DNA of 57,146 nt. It comes from Thermodesulfobacteriota bacterium. Its GTDB lineage: Bacteria > Desulfobacterota > Anaeroferrophillalia > Anaeroferrophillales > Tharpellaceae. The notes below the pieces were generated by a model that was not told the origin of the DNA, made no database searches, and saw only the letters and a program-made list of their open reading frames with translations. The position numbers and the translations under genes are program-made. Location: contig JANTGZ010000005.1 in the NCBI GenBank assembly GCA_024762675.1, positions 1 to 57,146 on the forward strand, read 5' to 3'. The number at the start of each line of letters is the position of its first letter. Position 1 is the stretch's first letter. Shown here one piece after another: positions 44,322-52,062 of the stretch.

Positions 44322-44368
44322 GATTAATTCTCCTTTTACTTTTTGCCCTACCGCTGGAAATATTATCG

Positions 44369-44782
44369 TTAGAGTTCCTTGGTAGAACCTTTTTGGGACA
44401 GCCTTCTGTCCGTTGAGTTGTGAAAAGCACATTCCACTACCTGTCTTAGCTCCTCTCTGTCATCGCCGTTTACAGGCTTTAAGGCATGATAGAAGATTCC
44501 CTCTTTACGAAATCTTCGGATAAGCGGGAGGGACTCCTCGTTTGATATGAGAATAATGGTTAAATTTCGGTTGCACGTTTTTAACAGGGGGATGATTTCC
44601 ATTGCCGATAACCCGTCGAACTCACTTCCCAAGAGGACGACATCAGCCTCTTTTTTCAGGACGTTTCGCAGAACAACATCCACGGAATTAGCCTCTATGA
44701 CTTTGTACTCGCTCCCACTGAAAAATCCGCCGATCCGCCTGCTGGTTTCATCATCCTTGTCAGCTATAAGAAGAAGCTGCAT
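44369..44782 (-). CDS. Receiver-like protein without the phospho-acceptor Asp (copy 2)
   Basis: A 137-residue paralogue of 38177-38581. The phospho-acceptor position is again Gly (VLLGSEFDG), while the acidic N-terminal pair (ADKDD) and the Lys in HALKPVNGDD are kept. The start at 44782 is preferred because GGGGG lies 6 bases upstream and the sequence then matches copy 1. There is no DNA-binding or enzymatic output domain. The retention of the same Asp-to-Gly change in both copies implies a conserved phosphorylation-independent role. Confidence 0.85.
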   Translation of the reverse strand: MQLLLIADKDDETSRRIGGFFSGSEYKVIEANSVDVVLRNVLKKEADVVLLGSEFDGLSAMEIIPLLKTCNRNLTIILISNEESLPLIRRFRKEGIFYHALKPVNGDDREELRQVVECAFHNSTDRRLSQKGSTKEL

Positions 44783-44824
44783 ATTCATCCCCCTTCTAAG
44801 GAAATACTGCGGTAGCCCATTCAA

Positions 44825-45073
44825 TCAGGAGTTGTTGGCCTTTCCATTGTTCATAACTTCTTCATGGTTTTTCGCTTTGCCGAAGATAGCCGCCATCATA
44901 GACCCAAACATCATTACGGCCGGGAGAAGTTGGAAGGCAACTATAAGGGCCAGAAATCCGACAAAAATCCATCCTATAAGACCGAATCCACCACCCTCGG
45001 CACCGCTCGCGGCAAAAGCTGAATTTGCGTACAGGATGGCACTCACTGTAACGATACGAAATATGTTCTTCAT
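44825..45073 (-). CDS. Small exported membrane protein A2 (cassette copy 2)
   Basis: An 82-residue protein with a signal peptide (MKNIFRIVTVSAILYANSAFA) and one helix with ALIVAFQLLPAVMMFGSMM. It is the paralogue of A1. The same GGAGGTG-to-ATG spacing supports the ATG at 45073. It is the first gene downstream of the sigma-54-type promoter at 45159-45174, and therefore the probable first gene of a long operon to the NrfD-like subunit. Confidence 0.85.
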   Translation of the reverse strand: MKNIFRIVTVSAILYANSAFAASGAEGGGFGLIGWIFVGFLALIVAFQLLPAVMMFGSMMAAIFGKAKNHEEVMNNGKANNS

Positions 45074-45093
45074 TTTTCTCACCTCCGCCTAGC

Positions 45094-45119
45094 TACAGGA
45101 GTCATCAACGCCTCCTGTA
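45094..45119 (-). other. Leader hairpin of cassette copy 2
   Basis: TACAGGAG (45094-45101) pairs with CTCCTGTA (45112-45119) around a 10-base loop. It occupies the same position as the copy 1 hairpin but the stem sequence is different and still pairs. Confidence 0.5.
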
Positions 45120-45158
45120 TTATATAAACTATAGAATTCTTTATACAATCTACAGTAT

Positions 45159-45174
45159 TGCATAGAGCGTTCCA
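45159..45174 (-). promoter_or_regulatory. Sigma-54-type promoter of cassette copy 2
   Basis: On the minus strand: TGGAACGCTCTATGCA, GG-N10-GC spacing kept. The -24 box has one change (TGGAAC for TGGCAC) and the -12 box ATGCA is the same as in copy 1. Confidence 0.65.
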
Positions 45175-45350
45175 TCTGTTAAATAAATCACATAGGTTTG
45201 TTTAAGGTGTTGAATTTACAGCTTTATATGGTGTGAATTGGGGGTGCAGGTGAGTTCTTTTATTGCATCAGGATGTATAAAAGTTTTGTACATTGTATAC
45301 GTTGACATGGATCGTTTGGGACTGTTGGATAATCTAAATCACTGAAAAAT

Positions 45351-45396
45351 AAAGGATTATCTGATATTGTTTGGGAGTATACAAAAAAAGTGCCCC
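45351..45396. promoter_or_regulatory. 46-nt conserved block upstream of cassette copy 2 (candidate enhancer)
   Basis: Same block as 39150-39195 with 5 substitutions, 177 bp upstream of the -24 box. Candidate binding site for the local NtrC-type regulator. Confidence 0.55.
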
Positions 45397-45542
45397 ATAT
45401 TTTATTCCACCTCCATATTCGTATCATCCTTTCTTTCTACTTTTTATAAGATCGTACAAGATGGTTAATTTTACGTTTAAAAGACTTAAGGAGTATTTTT
45501 TATCGGAAAACCTTACAATGTTCTTTTTTTAGCTGAGGTTCG

Positions 45543-45968
45543 ATGCGAAATTTGATGATTTTACATGTTTTGGCAGCTGGTGTGAATGTTGCTAGGATTC
45601 AGGGTTGTGTCGAAAAATATAACAAGTTCGAAAGATTCAGGTGTGCAAATATGGAGCAAAGAGTATTGACCAGGTATCGTCTTCAGGTTCCGGCTCATGT
45701 TGAAACTATGATTAGCGGTGGAGATGTTCGTTCATATGAATGGAAAACCCGTGATGTCTCATCTCGTGGAGCGTTCCTTTTGACCAATGGTCAATTGGTG
45801 GAAAATGGTACGGATATTAAAGTCAATCTCTATCTCAACTCATTTTCAGGTTCCGGTTCATGGGTTGCAATGAATGGCCGGGTGGTTCGAGTTGAGAGTG
45901 AAGGTGTCGGGGTCTGTTTTAATGGTCAATATCAATTTTCCAGCAATGAGCCAGGTCTTGAAATGTAG
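45543..45968 (+). CDS. PilZ-domain protein
   Basis: A 141-residue protein. Residues about 38-135 have the PilZ pattern: RVLTRYRLQVPAHVE (basic RxxxR-type motif) and DVSSRGAFLLT, the D/NxSxxG motif that binds c-di-GMP. TGAGG lies just before the ATG at 45543. A later ATG at 45651 would give a protein of just the domain, so the N-terminal 36 residues are uncertain. It may link c-di-GMP to pilus or envelope functions. It diverges from the cassette 2 operon. Confidence 0.8.
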   Translation: MRNLMILHVLAAGVNVARIQGCVEKYNKFERFRCANMEQRVLTRYRLQVPAHVETMISGGDVRSYEWKTRDVSSRGAFLLTNGQLVENGTDIKVNLYLNSFSGSGSWVAMNGRVVRVESEGVGVCFNGQYQFSSNEPGLEM

Positions 45969-45995
45969 TTACTTAACCATCCCCGAGACTTTTTT

Positions 45996-46047
45996 ACGAA
46001 TGCAAGTTTTTATGTTGCTATTCAGCAACATAAAAACTTGCATTCGT
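45996..46047. terminator. 24-bp perfect hairpin after the PilZ gene
   Basis: Bases 45996-46019 pair perfectly with 46024-46047 around an ATTC loop. The arm begins ACGAATGCAAG. No T-run follows, but a run of T precedes the left arm, so it could act as a terminator on the minus strand or as an RNA-processing structure. Confidence 0.75.
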
Positions 46048-46134
46048 TGTCTGATAATGAGATGAAAAAAAGGAGGATATTGGTTTGTAGAGATTAGTAG
46101 TCTGAATCAGCAAAGATTTTAGCCAAGGGATATA

Positions 46135-49100
46135 ATGGCCGGTTTTTTTATTCATACCAGTAATCAGTTGGAAGTGTTGGCCCGAGTGTTGGCCGGTTTC
46201 CTGGTTGAGAAAAAAACTGTAGGCATCTTGGAACCCGAGGTTGTGGTGGTTCCGAGTCGGGGACTGGAACGTTGGTTGAAACTCTATCTGGCTCGGGTCA
46301 ACGGGATTTCAGCTAACCTGGAATTTCCTTTCCCCCAGGCTTTTCTTGAGGATAAGATCTTTGCCAATCTGCGACGCTGGATAGACCCGGGTGTGGTCTC
46401 CAATCCTTTTGCCCAGGAGGTAATGGCCTGGAAGATCTTTTTTGCGCTTGAGTCAGGTAGTGGCCCTGGGAGCGAACCGGGTTTTGGGCGGTCGCCGGAA
46501 CTTGATAACTATCTGGCCATGACTGGTGACGAACTTTCTCGTTATCATCTGTCGCTCTCTTTAGCCGACCTCTTTGACCGTTACCTTTTGTCGCGACCGG
46601 AACTGATTCGGGCCTGGGAGAGGGGCGAAAACCCACTCTCTCAATTTGCTGCTTCGAGGTGGCAGAAAAAGCTCTGGCTAGGGCTTAGCCGTGGTCAAGC
46701 CAAGGTTCACTTTGCGGCCCTGCATGATCTTTCCAACCAGATGATCTATCCCGAATTTTTCCCCGAGCCCGCCCCGTTTTCACTTAAGGAGTTAAGCGCA
46801 GCCCTCCCTTCGCGCATCTTTCTTTTTGGTTTTGCGGCCCTGCCTCTTACCTATTTTGACCTTTTTAAGGGGCTCTCGCGATTGACCGAGGTTCATCTCT
46901 TTCATAGCAATCCTTGTGTCGAGTACTGGGGCGATCAATATCGTACAGGAGCCGAAAAACGCCGTTTCCAGACGACGGCTCCAACTCCGGCTGAAAAGCG
47001 TGATGATCAATCTGCCGGCCACCCTTTGTTGGTCTCATGGGGGCGTTTGGGAAGGGCCTTTTTCGATCTTGCTGCATCTCTTGAGGTTGATCAGTACAAT
47101 GAACATTTTGTGGCTCCTGAAGGAAACTCCCTGCTCGCCTCTCTGCAACGCCAGATTCTTTTTTTAGAGACTCCGGAAATCCCGGTAGAGTTTGAAGGTG
47201 AAGATTACTCATTGCAGGTTCACCGTTGCCACGGCCGAAAGCGTGAAGTCGAAATTCTCTACGATAACATTCTCTCAGCCCTTGAACGCGACCCCGCTTT
47301 AGAGCCCGATGAGATCCTAGTGATGGCTCCTGATATCACTCCCTACGTTCCCTATATTGAAGCTCTTTTCGCCAATCAACGACCATTTTCCGGGCGTCAA
47401 CGCCTGGCGGTTTCGGTAGTCAGTCAGAAATCATCGCTTAAATTGCCGGTTATCAGAGCCCTGCTCGATCTTTTACGTTTGACCCGGAGTCGTTATCGTT
47501 TAAGCGAAGTCTTTGATCTTTTCAGCCAGGAGGTGGTACGTCGCCGTTTTTCGGTCAGTGAACCGGGTCTCGGACTGCTTGGTGAATGGCTCAGGAAAGC
47601 TGGAGTCAACTGGGGTCTTGATGGTGATTTTCGTAAAGAAACCGTCGGGGTTGATTTTGCTGAGCACTCATTTTTATGGGGACTGGATCGGCTTCTGGCC
47701 GGTTATGGTTTGGCTGGAAATGGTTTTGATAATTTCGGTTCTATGGCAGCAGAAGTTTGGCCTGAAGGAACCGGTTCCGGTTTTTTACCGATGCCCGGTG
47801 TCGAGGGATCAGAAGCTCTGGTTCTGGGGTCTTTTTATGCTTTTGCGGCGAATTTGAGTAAGGCTCGGAAACGATTGCTGAAAGCTCTGCCAGCCAGCCG
47901 ATGGCGGATGGAGCTGAAAACCCTGATTGACGATTTTATCCTGCCGCTAACTGTTAACGATGGCGGTTTGGAGCGCTTGCACCAGGCTATCAACAATCTT
48001 GACCAGCAGCTGGAAGCAGCACTTGGCCGAGGCCTGAATGAGAATGAAAACGGTTGTTTGAGTACGGAGACAATTATCGCCGCCTTGGAGAAGGGTTTGG
48101 GAGAGATTATCGGCGGCTCCGGTTTTTTTGCCGGAGGGATTACCTTCTCTTCAATTTTACCACTCCGGGCTTTGCCCGCCCGGATGATCTGTTTAATGGG
48201 TCTTAACGACGGCGAATTTCCCCGCAGCCATCGTCCACCCTCATATGATCTCATCACAGCCCTGCCTCGGTCTGGAGACCGGACTGCTCGAGATGAAGAT
48301 CGTTACCTTTTTCTGGAAACCCTGCTGGCCGCGCGCAACTCCCTGGTCTTGAGCTATCTTGGGCGTGATCCCAAGGATAACCATCTGCGTCCGCCATCGA
48401 TCGTAGTTAGTGAGCTGTTGGACTATATTGAGGAGCACTTTACGGCTTCGTCTGAGGCTGGTTCTGGTGTTTTACTTGATTTTCTGCTCTATGACCATCC
48501 GCCCCAACCTTTCAGCTCGCGTTATTTCGAAACAGCTTTGAAAACTTCCGCTAAAGATTGCCGCCTCTTTACCTACGATTTCGTCCAGGCCGGGATCGCC
48601 GCCGGTTTGAGTCAGCCGGGGAGACAGTCATCGGATTTTTTTGGCGAGTCTTTGCCTCTGGTTGTGCCTGAACGTACCGAGCTTGCAGACCTGGTTCGTT
48701 TTTACACTGCTCCGGCCCGCTATTTTCTCAAAGAGAGGCTTAATTTTACCCCTGAAATCAGGGAGATTAACCGTTTTGATGATAGCGAACCCTTTGCTCT
48801 TGATGCTCTCGATTCATATCAACTCTATGACGATATGATTGATTGGTTGATGGAGTATTCGGTCTCCGAACGAACTGATCCCGCAATCGTTAAAAATCTG
48901 GAAAGCCGGTTGGCCGCTGCCGGCAAACTGCCGCCAAAGCTGTCCGGCCAAGTAGTTTTTGCCGATAAAATCAAGACCGCGGTTGCCGTGACAAAAATTT
49001 TACAGCCCTTTTGTGATCGGATTTTGCCCTCTGTTCAGGAGGTCGTTACTGTAGCTCTTGCTGGCCGCAGCTTTGAGATTCAGATAAAGGCCAATGGCAT

Positions 49101-49635
49101 TTATTGTGGAGAGGACGGCATCATCAGGCAGGTTCTCTATCGTCCTGGTAGCAGGGTTAAGGAGAAGGATCAAATCAGAGTTGCAATTCTGCACCTTGGC
49201 TTGGAACTTTCGATCCCGGAGGGTGGAGTCGGGGGCAACTCTGCAGGTGACGAATCTGCACGGGCAATAGAGACCCGTTTTCATACCCTGGCGGAAAAAG
49301 AGCGGATCGTTCTTCCCGTACAGGCGGCGGCCTCAGCCCAGCTTGAGTTAGAGCTTTTGTTTGAGCTCTTTCTTGAAGGTCTGCAGAGGCCGCTACCCTT
49401 TTTACCGGCACTTTCTCTACCCTGGTATAAAACCTGGTTGAAAGAGATGGAAAAAGAGGGAGATGAGAAAGGGCGCGCGAGAGCTCGCGAAAAAGTCAGG
49501 TCCCTGCTTGCCGGTGACCGCAATTACGATGCTCAGGATGAGGCTTTTAATTTCTGTTTCCAGGATCGCCTTGAAGACGAAGTCTTCTGGGCCGATTTTG
49601 AAAGCCTGGCCCAACGTTTAGGACCGATTTTTTAA
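46135..49635 (+). CDS. recC: Exodeoxyribonuclease V subunit gamma (RecC)
   Basis: A 1166-residue RecC. It begins with the IHTSNQLEVLARVLA start and has VVPSRGLERWLKLYLA and ISANLEFPFPQ, the conserved N-terminal RecC segment. Downstream parts include ILVMAPDITPYVPYIEALF and ICLMGLNDGEFPR, typical of the helicase-like and nuclease-like folds that RecC retains without activity. Length is normal (E. coli RecC is 1122). RecC recognises Chi and holds RecB and RecD. recB and recD, which usually follow, are not here; the next gene is on the opposite strand. Confidence 0.92.
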   Translation: MAGFFIHTSNQLEVLARVLAGFLVEKKTVGILEPEVVVVPSRGLERWLKLYLARVNGISANLEFPFPQAFLEDKIFANLRRWIDPGVVSNPFAQEVMAWKIFFALESGSGPGSEPGFGRSPELDNYLAMTGDELSRYHLSLSLADLFDRYLLSRPELIRAWERGENPLSQFAASRWQKKLWLGLSRGQAKVHFAALHDLSNQMIYPEFFPEPAPFSLKELSAALPSRIFLFGFAALPLTYFDLFKGLSRLTEVHLFHSNPCVEYWGDQYRTGAEKRRFQTTAPTPAEKRDDQSAGHPLLVSWGRLGRAFFDLAASLEVDQYNEHFVAPEGNSLLASLQRQILFLETPEIPVEFEGEDYSLQVHRCHGRKREVEILYDNILSALERDPALEPDEILVMAPDITPYVPYIEALFANQRPFSGRQRLAVSVVSQKSSLKLPVIRALLDLLRLTRSRYRLSEVFDLFSQEVVRRRFSVSEPGLGLLGEWLRKAGVNWGLDGDFRKETVGVDFAEHSFLWGLDRLLAGYGLAGNGFDNFGSMAAEVWPEGTGSGFLPMPGVEGSEALVLGSFYAFAANLSKARKRLLKALPASRWRMELKTLIDDFILPLTVNDGGLERLHQAINNLDQQLEAALGRGLNENENGCLSTETIIAALEKGLGEIIGGSGFFAGGITFSSILPLRALPARMICLMGLNDGEFPRSHRPPSYDLITALPRSGDRTARDEDRYLFLETLLAARNSLVLSYLGRDPKDNHLRPPSIVVSELLDYIEEHFTASSEAGSGVLLDFLLYDHPPQPFSSRYFETALKTSAKDCRLFTYDFVQAGIAAGLSQPGRQSSDFFGESLPLVVPERTELADLVRFYTAPARYFLKERLNFTPEIREINRFDDSEPFALDALDSYQLYDDMIDWLMEYSVSERTDPAIVKNLESRLAAAGKLPPKLSGQVVFADKIKTAVAVTKILQPFCDRILPSVQEVVTVALAGRSFEIQIKANGIYCGEDGIIRQVLYRPGSRVKEKDQIRVAILHLGLELSIPEGGVGGNSAGDESARAIETRFHTLAEKERIVLPVQAAASAQLELELLFELFLEGLQRPLPFLPALSLPWYKTWLKEMEKEGDEKGRARAREKVRSLLAGDRNYDAQDEAFNFCFQDRLEDEVFWADFESLAQRLGPIF

Positions 49636-50406
49636 TCAGCTAATTCCCACCGGACATACGGCCATACACTGCCAACAGTTATACTGAAAACCGATAAAAC
49701 CGGCTTGGTAGAGTTCTAGAAAAACCGGCTCTTTGAGCAAATTTTTCTGCTCTTCAGGAGATGCGCCGATAAATGAATTTATATACTTAAGAGTTCCCCC
49801 TATTCCATAAGGTTGGGAGTTCTTTAGGCAGCGCATTTGATTTGTTTTGCCTTCTTCATCAAGAGCGTTGGCCGGACAAGCCTCCACACAGAGACCACAA
49901 TCAGTGCAAAGATCTTCAGTGATTGACGGATCAGAAGTCAGTAGGAGACTGGTAAGTATTACCGTATAGATCATTCGAGTGCCATGCACAGGATTGATAA
50001 TTAGATTGTGGCGGCCAAAAACACCCAGGCCGGCGGCGTGGGCAGCATGACGCATAGAGATATCGCCAACCATACCTTTCCCTTTACCGCTCATCTCTAA
50101 AGGGTAGGAAACTGCAACGGGGGCCGCCTTGGCCTGATACTCTTTTTCTATGTGCCGGGCAATCAGGTAGTTGTTTTTCATCGACAACTCCATTCCTCCC
50201 ATACGTGAAGTCATGGAGATACGTTTATTGGGGCTGTCAACGGCTCCATCATTCTCCCGGTATCCGGTAACCACCATAGACTGCACGCCGGGCATTATTT
50301 CCTGTGGTGCAGGTGAAAGCGGTGAGTGGTAATCGGCGATGGCGGCAAATCCCACGACATCAGCACCAATATTCATGGCGTACTTGCGAATATCTTCCTT
50401 TCTCAT
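49636..50406 (-). CDS. 4Fe-4S reductase, QueG/reductive-dehalogenase-like
   Basis: A 256-residue protein. The ATG at 50406 is preferred because TTGAGGTG lies upstream; an in-frame TTG at 50418 is less likely. Two 4Fe-4S groups are near the C terminus: CTDCGLCVEACPANAL and CWQCMAVCPVG. The N-terminal half (IGADVVGFAAI, then HAAHAAGLGVFGRHNL) resembles epoxyqueuosine reductase and reductive-dehalogenase-like proteins, but it is shorter than QueG and has no HEAT tail. The substrate is not known. It is the convergent neighbour of recC. Confidence 0.75.
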   Translation of the reverse strand: MRKEDIRKYAMNIGADVVGFAAIADYHSPLSPAPQEIMPGVQSMVVTGYRENDGAVDSPNKRISMTSRMGGMELSMKNNYLIARHIEKEYQAKAAPVAVSYPLEMSGKGKGMVGDISMRHAAHAAGLGVFGRHNLIINPVHGTRMIYTVILTSLLLTSDPSITEDLCTDCGLCVEACPANALDEEGKTNQMRCLKNSQPYGIGGTLKYINSFIGASPEEQKNLLKEPVFLELYQAGFIGFQYNCWQCMAVCPVGIS

Positions 50407-50475
50407 GTGGCACCTCAAGTATCAATATTGTTATAATTTCTCGTTTGGCTATAAATAGTCAAACGCTTCACCATA

Positions 50476-50940
50476 TTAAAGAAACTTGCAAGATTTAGCT
50501 TGCAACCCTTTACCCGGCAGTATTTTCAACGTTGATGTGCCGTGGACAAGAAGTTCATTGTTTTCGTTAAAAATTTTCGCTTCAGCGTAACTTATCGACT
50601 TGCCCGATCTGATTGCATACCCTTCAGCTATTAACTTGCCACTTTGCACAGCTTGCAGGTAATTCAATTTGAGATCAATATTAACGAGACCGTCATCTTC
50701 AGGAATCCTCATAAAAACAGACCAGAATGTCGCCGTATCAATCAAAGTTGACAAAACTCCGCCATGGACAATGCCATAAGGCTGGAGGTGGCAGTTGCCG
50801 ACATCAAGCTCAACCGTAGCCCGGTCCAACTCCATAGATATAAGCCTCATAGACATATGACTCGGATAAGGACTGCAATTTACAATACTGATTATCTCCT
50901 GGGTATATTCCGGATTTGGCTTTAGGGATGATTTAGGCAT
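50476..50940 (-). CDS. PaaI-type hotdog thioesterase
   Basis: A 154-residue hotdog protein. The central helix motif YGIVHGGVLSTLIDTATFW has the HGG and D expected for PaaI/YbgC-like acyl-CoA thioesterases. It probably hydrolyses an aryl- or acyl-CoA. A second hotdog gene lies two genes upstream at 51553-52011. Confidence 0.85.
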   Translation of the reverse strand: MPKSSLKPNPEYTQEIISIVNCSPYPSHMSMRLISMELDRATVELDVGNCHLQPYGIVHGGVLSTLIDTATFWSVFMRIPEDDGLVNIDLKLNYLQAVQSGKLIAEGYAIRSGKSISYAEAKIFNENNELLVHGTSTLKILPGKGLQAKSCKFL

Positions 50941-51026
50941 AAGTTAGAGAATCCTTTATTACAGTAAGAGACAGTTTAATGTTTAATGCGGTACTGTATG
51001 AACAAGATTTTTTTCAGATAGGCATT

Positions 51027-51518
51027 TTAAATCCGCAATCCATAGTAAGAATGGCCGAATTCGATTCCATCAAATTCGGCGACTTTTGGCAGTTGTCCCC
51101 ATCTTTTGAATCCGTATTTCTCAAGAAGTCTGATGCTGCCTTGATTATTGTCTATGAGGATCGCCACTAGAGTCTTTATCTGTAGCAGCGGACACATGTC
51201 GATTGCATAGCGCAGAAGATCCGAAGCCAGTCCTTTGCGATGATGTTCAAAATGAATAAAATAGCTTACTTCTGCTGTATATTGAAGGGCCATGCGACCA
51301 GGTCGGTATGGGCTGATAGTCAAATACCCGACAATCGATCTATCTTTTTCGACAACTAAGATCGGGTATTTGCCTGGAACATGCTCGTCAAACCAAGGCT
51401 TTCGATCATTGCTGGTGAAGGGCGTAAGGTCCGCAGTTTTTTCACCTACAGCTATCGCCTGGTTGTATATCTCGACAATCTCTTCCAGGTCTTCAGGTTT
51501 TGCAATTCTTATATTCAT
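51027..51518 (-). CDS. GNAT acetyltransferase, phosphinothricin-acetyltransferase-like
   Basis: A 163-residue N-acetyltransferase. The start MNIRIAKPEDLEEIVEIYNQAI is the usual beginning of this family, so the ATG at 51518 is chosen. HHRKGLASDLLRYAI is the acetyl-CoA loop (Q/R-x-x-G-x-G/A), and NNQGSIRLLEKYGF is the conserved C-terminal motif. The substrate is unknown. It lies between two thioesterase genes on the same strand. Confidence 0.85.
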   Translation of the reverse strand: MNIRIAKPEDLEEIVEIYNQAIAVGEKTADLTPFTSNDRKPWFDEHVPGKYPILVVEKDRSIVGYLTISPYRPGRMALQYTAEVSYFIHFEHHRKGLASDLLRYAIDMCPLLQIKTLVAILIDNNQGSIRLLEKYGFKRWGQLPKVAEFDGIEFGHSYYGLRI

Positions 51519-51552
51519 CTTAAATGTTATCAAGCGCTGTTGAGCGCTGTCA

Positions 51553-52011
51553 CTAATTCTTGACGCCTTCACGATCATAAACCGACATGATAGTGCCGGC
51601 CATTGTTGCGACTAATTTCTGATTACCTCTCTCTGAATAAGAGAATAGTTCCCCTTCTGTTACGGTAATATTCTTTCCGGTTTTTTTGACTTTAGCAACA
51701 GCTTTAAATCGTTCTCCTTTGGCGGGAGATAGAAAATTTATTTTGAATTCAATAGTCAGAACCGCCGCACCCTCAGGCATTAGCGAAAATGCTGCATAAC
51801 CACAGGCACTGTCAAGCACAGTGGAGACGATACCAGCATGGATGAAACCATGTTGCTGGGTTAGGTTTGATTGATATGGAAACTCCAGTTCTATTTCGCC
51901 GGGCCGAATAGCAAGGATTGAGACATTTATCGTTTTCATCACCTCCTGCCGGTTAAAGCTCTCGGTTACTTTCTCTTTATATCCTGCATTTGCTATAAAT
52001 TGTGAACTCAT
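51553..52011 (-). CDS. PaaI-type hotdog thioesterase (second copy)
   Basis: A 152-residue hotdog protein with QQHGFIHAGIVSTVLDSACGYAAF, the hotdog helix with the HxG and D of the family. The ATG at 52011 has GAGGGG upstream. It is not close to 50476-50940 in sequence, so it is an older paralogue or a different subgroup. Its substrate is unknown. Confidence 0.83.
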   Translation of the reverse strand: MSSQFIANAGYKEKVTESFNRQEVMKTINVSILAIRPGEIELEFPYQSNLTQQHGFIHAGIVSTVLDSACGYAAFSLMPEGAAVLTIEFKINFLSPAKGERFKAVAKVKKTGKNITVTEGELFSYSERGNQKLVATMAGTIMSVYDREGVKN

Positions 52012-52062
52012 AAGGATTCCCCTCATATATTAATGGTATGCAAGTAATTTGGGTAAATTTTT

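Larger units (their letters stand above)
45083..45542. other. Regulatory intergenic region of cassette copy 2
   Basis: 460 bases between A2 (minus) and the PilZ gene (plus). It has the same order of elements as 38883-39368: leader hairpin, sigma-54-type promoter, TTGAATTTACA patch, GGATGTATA patch and the 46-nt block. The right part should also carry the PilZ promoter. No gene was found. Confidence 0.6.
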
